Shown here in pieces: positions 20,074 to 27,039 of a stretch of DNA of 64,000 nt. The notes beneath the pieces are model-generated. The model was not told the origin of the DNA. It ran no database searches and saw nothing but the letters and a program-made list of their open reading frames with translations. The stretch lies in NCBI RefSeq assembly GCF_004923315.1, contig NZ_CP039650.1, forward strand, positions 248,001 to 312,000, given 5' to 3'. Every line of letters begins with the position of its first letter. The first letter of the stretch is position 1. Both the position numbers and the translations under genes were made by a program. Source of the DNA: Azospirillum sp. TSA2s. GTDB lineage: Bacteria; Pseudomonadota; Alphaproteobacteria; Azospirillales; Azospirillaceae.

Positions 20074-20514
20074 CTATCCGAACAGGGCGTCGATGGCCGC
20101 CTGATCCAGCGGTGCCGGCGGCTCTGCCGCGGCGGGCGGCGGAGGCGGGGCGGCGGGCTTGGGAGCGGCCTTGGCCTTCGGTGCGGCGCCCGGCGGCTTC
20201 GGCACCGGCTTCTTTGCCGGAGCGGGTGCGGGCGTGTCGAACATGCTGTCGATGTCCGACTGGCTCGCCACCGCCGGAGCCGCGGCGGGTGCCGGCGAAT
20301 CGAACAGGCTGTCGATATCCGCCTGGCTCGACTGGACCGGAGCCGCAGCGGGCGCTGGCGCAGGGACGGGAGCGGGAGCCGGACTGTCGAACATGCTGTC
20401 GATGTCGGCCTGGCTCGACTGGACCGGGGCGGGCGGCGGCGGAGGCGACGGGGCCGCGACCGGTGCCGGCGCCGGTGCCGGGCTGTCGAACATGCTGTCG
20501 ACGTCGGCCTGGCT
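20074..20514 (-). repeat. Intragenic tandem repeat coding SQADIDxxF-(Ala/Pro) units
   Basis: Four internal units of 19 to 33 codons plus a terminal variant. Each unit is a SQ-A/S-D-I/V-D-S-M/L-F-D peptide followed by an Ala/Pro linker. The DNA of the units is also highly alike (for example the GCCTGGCTCGACTGGACCGG stretch recurs), which points to recent tandem duplication rather than chance convergence. Confidence 0.9.
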
Positions 20515-21192
20515 GACGCCATGGCCGTCCAACTGCGGGCCGTTCAGCAGATGGGCGTCGGGACGGCTGTCCGTCTGCTCTTCCTTGACGATGATGCCGG
20601 CCAGCCCATCCTCGCCCCAAATGCTGATCATGGCCATGACGCGCTGCTCGATGTAGCGGAGCGCGTTGACGACCTTGCTGGTGCGCTGGCCGGTCAGATC
20701 CTGGAAGGAGCAGGCGGTGAAGATGTCGTTCACCTGGGTGTCGATCTCGCCGCACATCGCGGGATCGGCACCGCTGGATCGCAGTTTGCCCGCCAGATCC
20801 ATCAGCCGTTCCGCGGCGTTCAGGATCTCGAAGGACGCGCGTTCGGTCGAGATGACGATGGCGTCCAGCTCGTTGGTGGCGGACAGGATCTTGTCGCCCG
20901 ACCCGTCCGGGGGCCGCAGCGCCGCCACTTCCCGCCTCGCCTGCTCGATCGAGGCAGCCATTTCCATCAGCTCGCGGCGCAGGACGCCGACATGCTTGCC
21001 GGCCTCCACCGCCTCGTTCTGGCGATTCCAGGAGTCGCGGAACTCCTGGAGCATGGCGCGCACTTCCTCCGTCGCGGCCCCAAGGGACCGCCGGTGGAGC
21101 CGCCGCAGGAACGCCCTGCCCTTCGCCGATCGGGCGATGGCGTCCTCGATCTGCTCGAACTCCTCATCGGACAGCTGCGGAAGCTGCTCCAA
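20074..21192 (-). CDS. CheZ-family phosphatase with multiple CheY-docking-like motifs (paralogue 2)
   Basis: Second CheZ-type protein, 372 residues. Residues 1-200 are helical with the active-site block FQDLTGQR (D165, Q169). Residues 205-372 form a low-complexity Ala/Pro-rich tail with SQADVDSMF (227), SQADIDSMF (260), SQADIDSLF (289), SQSDIDSMF (310) and the terminal DQAAIDALFG (363-372). These resemble the CheY-binding peptides of FliM and CheZ. The start is a TTG at 21192 with GGGGAG nine bases upstream; an in-frame stop lies just above and no ATG or GTG intervenes. Dephosphorylation of CheY-P is inferred; the repeat tail is the odd part. Confidence 0.85.
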   Translation of the reverse strand: MEQLPQLSDEEFEQIEDAIARSAKGRAFLRRLHRRSLGAATEEVRAMLQEFRDSWNRQNEAVEAGKHVGVLRRELMEMAASIEQARREVAALRPPDGSGDKILSATNELDAIVISTERASFEILNAAERLMDLAGKLRSSGADPAMCGEIDTQVNDIFTACSFQDLTGQRTSKVVNALRYIEQRVMAMISIWGEDGLAGIIVKEEQTDSRPDAHLLNGPQLDGHGVSQADVDSMFDSPAPAPAPVAAPSPPPPPAPVQSSQADIDSMFDSPAPAPVPAPAPAAAPVQSSQADIDSLFDSPAPAAAPAVASQSDIDSMFDTPAPAPAKKPVPKPPGAAPKAKAAPKPAAPPPPPAAAEPPAPLDQAAIDALFG

Positions 21193-21306
21193 ACCGGTCC
21201 ACTCCCCAAACTGGATTCGCCAGCCGCCCTATGGACCGGGCACCGAACGGCAGATGCCGCCGTCCGCCCGGACCGAACAGTCAGTTGCGATCACGAAAAC
21301 CGAGGA

Positions 21307-21672
21307 TCAGCCGCCGATGACGGCCTGGATCTTCTGCTTCAGCGTGTCGGCGTTGAAGGGCTTGACGATATAGTTGTTCACGCCGGCCTGCTTGGCGGCG
21401 ATCACGTTCTCGGTCTTGCTCTCGGCGGTGACCATGATGAAGGGCGTCGCCGCCAGCTTCGCGTCCGCGCGGATTTCCTTCAGCAGCTGCAGACCGGTCA
21501 TCGGCTCCATGTTCCAGTCGGAGATGATGAGGCCGAACTTGCTCTCACGCAGCTTCGCCAGCGCCGACACGCCGTCGCCGGCCTCGTCGATGTCGGTGTA
21601 GCCGATCTGGGTCAACAGGTTCCGCACGATGCGCCGCATGGTGGCGTAATCATCGACGACGAGGATCTTCAT
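21307..21672 (-). CDS. cheY: Chemotaxis response regulator CheY
   Basis: Single-domain receiver of 121 residues that binds the flagellar switch protein FliM when phosphorylated. All key residues are present: D7/D8, phospho-acceptor D52 in ISDWNMEPMTG, T82 in VTAES, and K104 in VKPF. GGAG lies nine bases before the ATG. It is followed on the same strand by two CheZ-family genes, so kinase output and its removal are encoded together; no cheA or cheW is in the window. Confidence 0.95.
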   Translation of the reverse strand: MKILVVDDYATMRRIVRNLLTQIGYTDIDEAGDGVSALAKLRESKFGLIISDWNMEPMTGLQLLKEIRADAKLAATPFIMVTAESKTENVIAAKQAGVNNYIVKPFNADTLKQKIQAVIGG

Positions 21673-21917
21673 CTAGACGTCTCCGCAATAATCCGTTGCC
21701 GGTGTCTGACCGGCCGTTACGCCCACCCGGCGCGGGGGCTGCGCCGTAATCCGGGAAGTGATGCCGACTGTAGTGCCCTAACTGCCGCCAAAAGTCATCC
21801 CCTTGGGTCACACTGCAGCAGGCTGGTAAAGAACGTGTTACCACGGACGGCAACATCCTGCGGAATCAGGGCCGCCCCCAGCAATGGGCCATGATTTGAT
21901 ACAGCCGTCCGCTTTCG

Positions 21918-23981
21918 TTACAGGGGGGCGGTCGCCTGCTCCAGCCAGCGGCGGGCCGCCTCGTCCAGCAGCGGCGACAGCGACTCGCGCACCCGCGCAT
22001 GATAGGCGTCGACCCAGGCGGCCTCCGCGTCGTTCAGCAGCGCCCGCTCGATCACCGACCGGTCGATCGGCACCAGGGTCAGCGGCTCGAACTCCAGAAG
22101 CGGACGCTCGGCCCCAGCCAATTCGCCTGCCAGTTCGCCTTCCGGCTCCACCGGCCGGACGACGATCAGGTTCTCGATGCGGATGCCATAGGCGCCGGTC
22201 TTGTAATAGCCGGGCTCGTTGGACAGGATCATGCCCGGCTGCAGGGCGACGGTGTTGCCGACCTTCGACACCCGCTGCGGCCCCTCATGCACCGACAGGA
22301 AGCTGCCGACGCCGTGGCCGGTGCCATGGTCGTAGTCCAGCCCGGCCTGCCATAGCGGCAGACGCGCCAGCACGTCCAACTGCGAGCCCGTCGTGCCCTG
22401 CGGGAAGCGGACGGTGGACAGCGCGATATGGCCCTTCAGCACGCGGGTGAAGCGGTCGCGCATCTCCGCCGCCAGCGCCGGATCCAACTCGCCGACCGCC
22501 AGCGTGCGGGTCACGTCGGTGGTGCCGTCCAGATACTGCGCGCCGCTGTCCAGCAGGAACAGGCTGCCCGGCTCCAGCCGGCGGTCGGTCTCCGGCGTGA
22601 CGCGATAATGGACGATGGCGCCGTTGGGACCGGCCCCGGCGATGGTGTCGAAGCTGACGCCGCGGAAGCGCTCATTCTCCCGGCGGCAGGCCAGCAGGCG
22701 CTCCACCACCGCCAACTCGGTCAGCGTGCCCTTCGGCGCCTCGGTCGAGAACCAGTGCAGGAAGCGGACGAGCGCGGCGCCGTCACGGACATGGGCGGCA
22801 CGGGTGCCGGCCAGCTCCGCCGCGTTCTTGCAGGCCTTTGGCAGGGCGCAGGGATCGCCGTCCCGCTCCACCCTCGCACCGGCCAGATGCAGGCGGTCGA
22901 CGATCCAGGCGGATGTGCAGGACGGGTCGGCCAGCACACGGGCGGAGCCGCGGGCGACGGCGTCGAGCGCCGGCCCGAACTCCTCCACCGGCCGCACCCG
23001 CACCTGATTGCCGAGATGGGCTCGGGTCTGCGGCGCCAGCTTGCGCGGGTCGAGGAACAGCTCCACCGACGCATCGGCGGACAGGATGGCGAAGGACAGC
23101 GGCAGCGGCGTGCAGGGCACATCGGCACCGCGGATGTTCAACAGCCAGGCGATGCTGTCCGGCTGGGTCAGCACCGCGGCGGCGATGCCCTTCTGCCCCA
23201 GTTCGTCGGCCAGCCGTGCCCGCTTGTCGGCGGAGCTTTCGCCGGCGAAGGCGTCGTCCTGCGGCACCACGGGGGTCAGCGGAGCCGGCGGCTGGCCCTG
23301 CCACACCGAATCGAGCGGATTGTCCTCGCAGGCCACCAGCAGGATGCCGGCGCGTTCCAGCGCGGCGCGGGTCTTTTCCACCCAGCCGATGGTGTGCAGC
23401 CAGGGATCGAAGCCGAAGCGTCCGCCGTCCGGCAGCGCGGCGACGATCCAGTCGGTCAGCGGATCCTCGACCAGATGCTTGTACTCGTACAGGTCGGCCG
23501 GCACCTCGCTACGGACCTGGAGGGTATAGCGGCCATCGACGAAGATCGCTGCGCGGTCGGATGTCACCACCGCGTTGCCGGCCGATCCGGTGAAGCCGGT
23601 CAGCCAGCCAAGCCGCTGGGCGCGCGGCGGCACATACTCGCCCTGATGTTCGTCACCGCGCGGGATGATGAAGCCGTCGAGATCGCGGCGCTTCAGCGCG
23701 GCGCGCAAAGCGGCCAGACGCTGGGCCGGGCCGGGCTTGTCCGCCGGCGCCTCGGCAGCCATCAGGGTTTTCAGCGCCTGGAGCTGTTCGGTCAGGGCCG
23801 GCGGGAGGTTCTCGCCCACCAGCACCGTCCAGGCGGCGGGTTCCTCCCCCTCCGGCGCCGCCAGCACGCCGGCGAGCAGCGCACGGACATCGGCGGGAGA
23901 CCGGCCGGTCACGGCCTCGGTCAACAGGGTCGCAAGGGCGTCGTCGCCACGATAGGCAGCGGAGGGAATCGCGCTGGGCAC
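21918..23981 (-). CDS. Xaa-Pro aminopeptidase with N-terminal extension (M24)
   Basis: Dimetal aminopeptidase P, removing the N-terminal residue before proline. It has two creatinase-like N-terminal domains, then the M24 catalytic domain with LDSGAQYLDGTTDVTRT (metal aspartates), GTGHGVGSFLSVHE (His), NEPGYYK and RIENL (glutamates). Length is 687 residues. The usual core begins near residue 86 (AQRLAALRAALKRRDLDGF); the residues before it are an extra helical segment. I chose the GTG at 23981 because GAGGA lies nine bases upstream; the frame is open a little further. Confidence 0.88.
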   Translation of the reverse strand: MPSAIPSAAYRGDDALATLLTEAVTGRSPADVRALLAGVLAAPEGEEPAAWTVLVGENLPPALTEQLQALKTLMAAEAPADKPGPAQRLAALRAALKRRDLDGFIIPRGDEHQGEYVPPRAQRLGWLTGFTGSAGNAVVTSDRAAIFVDGRYTLQVRSEVPADLYEYKHLVEDPLTDWIVAALPDGGRFGFDPWLHTIGWVEKTRAALERAGILLVACEDNPLDSVWQGQPPAPLTPVVPQDDAFAGESSADKRARLADELGQKGIAAAVLTQPDSIAWLLNIRGADVPCTPLPLSFAILSADASVELFLDPRKLAPQTRAHLGNQVRVRPVEEFGPALDAVARGSARVLADPSCTSAWIVDRLHLAGARVERDGDPCALPKACKNAAELAGTRAAHVRDGAALVRFLHWFSTEAPKGTLTELAVVERLLACRRENERFRGVSFDTIAGAGPNGAIVHYRVTPETDRRLEPGSLFLLDSGAQYLDGTTDVTRTLAVGELDPALAAEMRDRFTRVLKGHIALSTVRFPQGTTGSQLDVLARLPLWQAGLDYDHGTGHGVGSFLSVHEGPQRVSKVGNTVALQPGMILSNEPGYYKTGAYGIRIENLIVVRPVEPEGELAGELAGAERPLLEFEPLTLVPIDRSVIERALLNDAEAAWVDAYHARVRESLSPLLDEAARRWLEQATAPL

Positions 23982-24102
23982 GGAACCTGTTCCTCGGAAG
24001 AGTAAATCCTGTCGCCACAGGCTAGGCACCCCGCAGGCACTGCGCAAGCGGCGGGGCGGCGGCTATGCCGGTTGGGAGGGGGCACAGGCCGCCGCACTCC
24101 CT

Positions 24103-24573
24103 TCAGACCGGCAACCCCGCATCGTCCGGCAGCCCCAGCCGCGCCAGAACGCGCTTGCGGGCCTCACCGCGCTCCACGTCGGAGATGTGCAGCAACCCGC
24201 CGATCCGCCGCAGCAGGCTCGATTCGAGGTCGTTCAGCACGCCGTCGGCGTAGGCGACCTCCCACAGCATCTCGATGATCCAGATGCGCTGGCCGGGCGG
24301 GCAGCGGTCCATGATGACACTGACGTAGCGATGGTAGGGCGACACGTCCTCGGTGTCGAAGACGGCGGCGGACAGCAGGTCCTGCGCCTCTTCCTCGCTC
24401 AGTTTGAAGTGACGGCGGGCGACGGCCATGATGCGGTCGCGCTCCGCTTCGGAGATGGTGTTGTCGGTGCGCGCCGCCTCGACCATCAGGGCGGCGGCGG
24501 CGGCCTGCAGGGCGTCCTCGCCCGGCTCGACGCCGTCGTCGCCTGCGAACAAGGACCGGATGCGGTTCAGCAT
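24103..24573 (-). CDS. TerB-like (tellurite-resistance family) protein
   Basis: Small all-helical protein of 156 residues from the TerB/DjlA N-terminal family. Visible family features are EAARTDNTISEAERDRI and a second acidic repeat WEVAYADGVLNDLESSLLRR, both metal-binding-like acidic turns. GGGGAG five bases before the ATG at 24573 sets the start. Single TerB proteins of this kind are common in alphaproteobacteria and need not be linked to tellurite; the role here is unknown. prmA ends 80 bases upstream. Confidence 0.8.
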   Translation of the reverse strand: MLNRIRSLFAGDDGVEPGEDALQAAAAALMVEAARTDNTISEAERDRIMAVARRHFKLSEEEAQDLLSAAVFDTEDVSPYHRYVSVIMDRCPPGQRIWIIEMLWEVAYADGVLNDLESSLLRRIGGLLHISDVERGEARKRVLARLGLPDDAGLPV

Positions 24574-24653
24574 GGTGGCTCCCCAGAAACGTGTCGGAAC
24601 ATCGTCCCTAGGGGAAGTCGCATCACGGCCCTTTGGTTTCAACGGCCCCTGGA

Positions 24654-25544
24654 TTAACGCTTGACCACAAGAGTGGTCCATTCCCCGACCGGGATGCGAG
24701 CGACCAGACGCAGACCTTGGTTGCGGTGGGCCTGGATGACGTGGCGTTCCTGCCGGTTCAACAGGCCGGCCAGCACGGCATAACCACCCTTCTTCAGGTA
24801 GCGGCGCAGCTGCGGCGCCATGCGCGACAGCGGGCGGGCCAGGATGTTGGCGGTGATGAGCGTGTAGGGCTTGTGCCGCCCGACGATCGGGGTGTGATAT
24901 CCGTCGCCGCCCTGGGCGCGGATCACGTGCTTCTGCCCGTTCAGCGCCGCGTTGATGAGGGTGACGCGCACGGCCTCCGGATCGATGTCGACGGCGGTGA
25001 CCGGCACGCGCCAGCGCTTGGCGACCGCCAGCGCCAGGATGCCGGAGCCGCAGCCCATGTCGAGCGCGCCGCGCCGGCCGCCGCGCGGCAGCTTCAAATG
25101 GCGGGACAAACGGTCGAGCGCCTGCAGGCAGCCGTTGGTCGAGCCATGCTCCCCCGTGCCGAAGGCGGTGGCGGCGTCGACCAGCAGAGGAATGCTGCCG
25201 GCCGGCACGATGCCCTCATGGTGGGAGCCGTGGACGAAGAAGCGCCCGGCGCGAATCGGTGGGAAGCCCTGGTAGCTGTGCGACACCCAGTCGATCGGCG
25301 GCAGGTTCTCGATCGCCAGCCGCGGCTCCTCGATCCCCAGTGCCTTGGCCAGCACGGCGACGCGCGATTGCAGCCGCGCCTCGTCCGGGGCGCCGTACAG
25401 AGTCGCCTCCACCAGCCAGTTGCCGCCCTCCTCCAGTTCGAAGGTCGACACCGCATCGGCATGGTCCCCCACCGCCTCGGCGAAGGCCGGCGCATGGGCT
25501 TCGGGAACGACCAGCGCGATGCGCCAGAGCGGAGTTTGCGACAT
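24654..25544 (-). CDS. prmA: Ribosomal protein L11 methyltransferase
   Basis: SAM-dependent methyltransferase of 296 residues that trimethylates L11. The N-terminal L11-recognition domain is followed by AFGTGEHGST, the SAM motif ALDMGCGSGILALAVAK, VDIDPEAVRV and the catalytic loop ITANILARPL. ATG at 25544 (MSQTPLWRIAL) has GGAAAG upstream; longer frames add only basic, non-homologous residues. Confidence 0.92.
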   Translation of the reverse strand: MSQTPLWRIALVVPEAHAPAFAEAVGDHADAVSTFELEEGGNWLVEATLYGAPDEARLQSRVAVLAKALGIEEPRLAIENLPPIDWVSHSYQGFPPIRAGRFFVHGSHHEGIVPAGSIPLLVDAATAFGTGEHGSTNGCLQALDRLSRHLKLPRGGRRGALDMGCGSGILALAVAKRWRVPVTAVDIDPEAVRVTLINAALNGQKHVIRAQGGDGYHTPIVGRHKPYTLITANILARPLSRMAPQLRRYLKKGGYAVLAGLLNRQERHVIQAHRNQGLRLVARIPVGEWTTLVVKR

Positions 25545-25638
25545 GACAGGGGCTTTCCGACGACGACGCGAGAACAGAAGCGGCGTTTTTAGCATCAAGC
25601 CGGAAAGAGACCAAGGTTTCAGGTTATCGGGAGAATCC

Positions 25639-26865
25639 TTATTCGCCTGCCCTTATCCCTCCGCCCGCTACCGCCCCGACAGCCGGTCGGCGATGTCCAT
25701 GCATGCCCTGGGCACGCAGGACCGACTGGCGGTGGCGCAGCAAACGGCGCTCCAGCGCCTTCTCCATCGCCGCCCCGCCGAGCAGCGCACCGTCCGCCCC
25801 CTTCATCCGGTCGGCAAGGTCGTGGGTCAGCATCCCATCCGCCTTGGCGTCGCGACGGTCGAGCGGCTGGTCGCCGGCGATGCTCTGGCGCAGGCGCTCC
25901 AGCAGGACGGTCCGGCTCTGCGGCGCACGGCCCTGCAGGGCAAGGCGGCAGACCCGGCGCAACGAGCCGGCCATCGGCGCCAGCGCCGGATCGGGATCGC
26001 GGTCGAACAGCCCGTCGGACAGCACGCAAAGCCCGGCATGCAGGCTGGGCTGCGCGCCGAGCAGCTCCTTCACCGTGTCGGCGGACCCCATGATGTCGGC
26101 GACCACCCCGTCCAGCAGGGCGAGATGGCGCGGTTCGGCATCCTCGCCCATCATCGCCAGCAGCAGATCCAGCTTCCCCGCCAGCGGTCCGCCGGCCTCC
26201 AGATGCTGGCACAGCAGGATCAGGAACAGCGCATCGTGGCCGGCCGGTTCCACCGCTTCCTCGATGCGGCGGCTGGTGCCGGGCAGGTCGGCGGTATCGA
26301 AGCGCGGCAGCCGGCGCCGTTCGGCAAGCGCATCGCGGGCGGCCTCGGTGACCGCCTCCACCAGTTGGCGCAGTTCGCGGGCGCGGGCGGCGTGGGAAAC
26401 GCCGTGGATGTCGGCATGATGGCGGGCGACGGCATGGATGGCAGCGCCCAGCAGCGCCCCTTGCTCCTCGAACCGGCGGAACAGCGGCCAGGAATGCAGC
26501 AGCTCGGTCGGGGTGATGCGCTGGGCGTCCAGATAGGGGCGCAGCAGCCGGCCGATCACCACCCGGCTCTCGAAGCCGCGCAGATCGTCGGGCGTGCGGC
26601 AGAGCGGCGCCCCCTCCGCCGTACCGCCCAGGGTCAGGCCCTTGCGCGGGGCCTGCGGGACGGTCTTGTGCAGGATCACGGTTTCCAGCGACAGGCCGGC
26701 GATGGTGCGGAACTTCACCACCTTCGCCTCCTCCACCCCGGAAGCGGCCAGCTGCGAGCGGGCGGCCGACATCGCCGACTCCTGGTCGGTATAGGCCCCC
26801 TCGATGCGCCAGCGGCCCTCGCGGCGGCTCTGCACCTCGTAACTGACGCTGCCCGTTCCGAACAC
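25639..26865 (-). CDS. Hypothetical protein with N-terminal sequence-tag domain
   Basis: I do not recognise this 408-residue protein. A small N-terminal domain of about 65 residues (SYEVQSRREGRW, then AMSAARSQLAASGVEEAKVVK) looks like a beta-alpha module. It is followed by a long helical region rich in Leu, Ala and Arg without membrane segments. The GTG at 26865 is chosen because GGAGG lies ten bases upstream. The frame has a normal high-GC codon pattern, supporting a real gene. It lies between prmA and uvrD on the same strand but with sizeable gaps. Confidence 0.65.
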   Translation of the reverse strand: MFGTGSVSYEVQSRREGRWRIEGAYTDQESAMSAARSQLAASGVEEAKVVKFRTIAGLSLETVILHKTVPQAPRKGLTLGGTAEGAPLCRTPDDLRGFESRVVIGRLLRPYLDAQRITPTELLHSWPLFRRFEEQGALLGAAIHAVARHHADIHGVSHAARARELRQLVEAVTEAARDALAERRRLPRFDTADLPGTSRRIEEAVEPAGHDALFLILLCQHLEAGGPLAGKLDLLLAMMGEDAEPRHLALLDGVVADIMGSADTVKELLGAQPSLHAGLCVLSDGLFDRDPDPALAPMAGSLRRVCRLALQGRAPQSRTVLLERLRQSIAGDQPLDRRDAKADGMLTHDLADRMKGADGALLGGAAMEKALERRLLRHRQSVLRAQGMHGHRRPAVGAVAGGGIRAGE

Positions 26866-26984
26866 GACGGATGGCCTCCGGCTTCTGTTGCACCGTTGCA
26901 ATCTTGAGCCGCACCGGCCGCCGCGGCTGTGACGGCCGTCACAGTGCGGCAACCCGTCCTGTACGGAGCGGACCGCCCGTCGGA

Positions 26985-27039
26985 TCAGCCCGCCTTCTCG
27001 GCGGGCATATCCCTATTCAGCCCGCCTTCTCGGCGGGCA
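26985..27039. repeat. Duplicated 23-base hairpin at the 3' end of uvrD
   Basis: Two exact 23-base direct copies start at 26985 and 27017. Each contains the hairpin GCCCGCC-TTCTC-GGCGGGC. The copy at 27017 includes the last uvrD codons (EKAG and stop) and the other is a duplicate in the 3' untranslated region. No T-run follows, so it may act as RNA-stabilising stems rather than a classical terminator. Confidence 0.8.
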
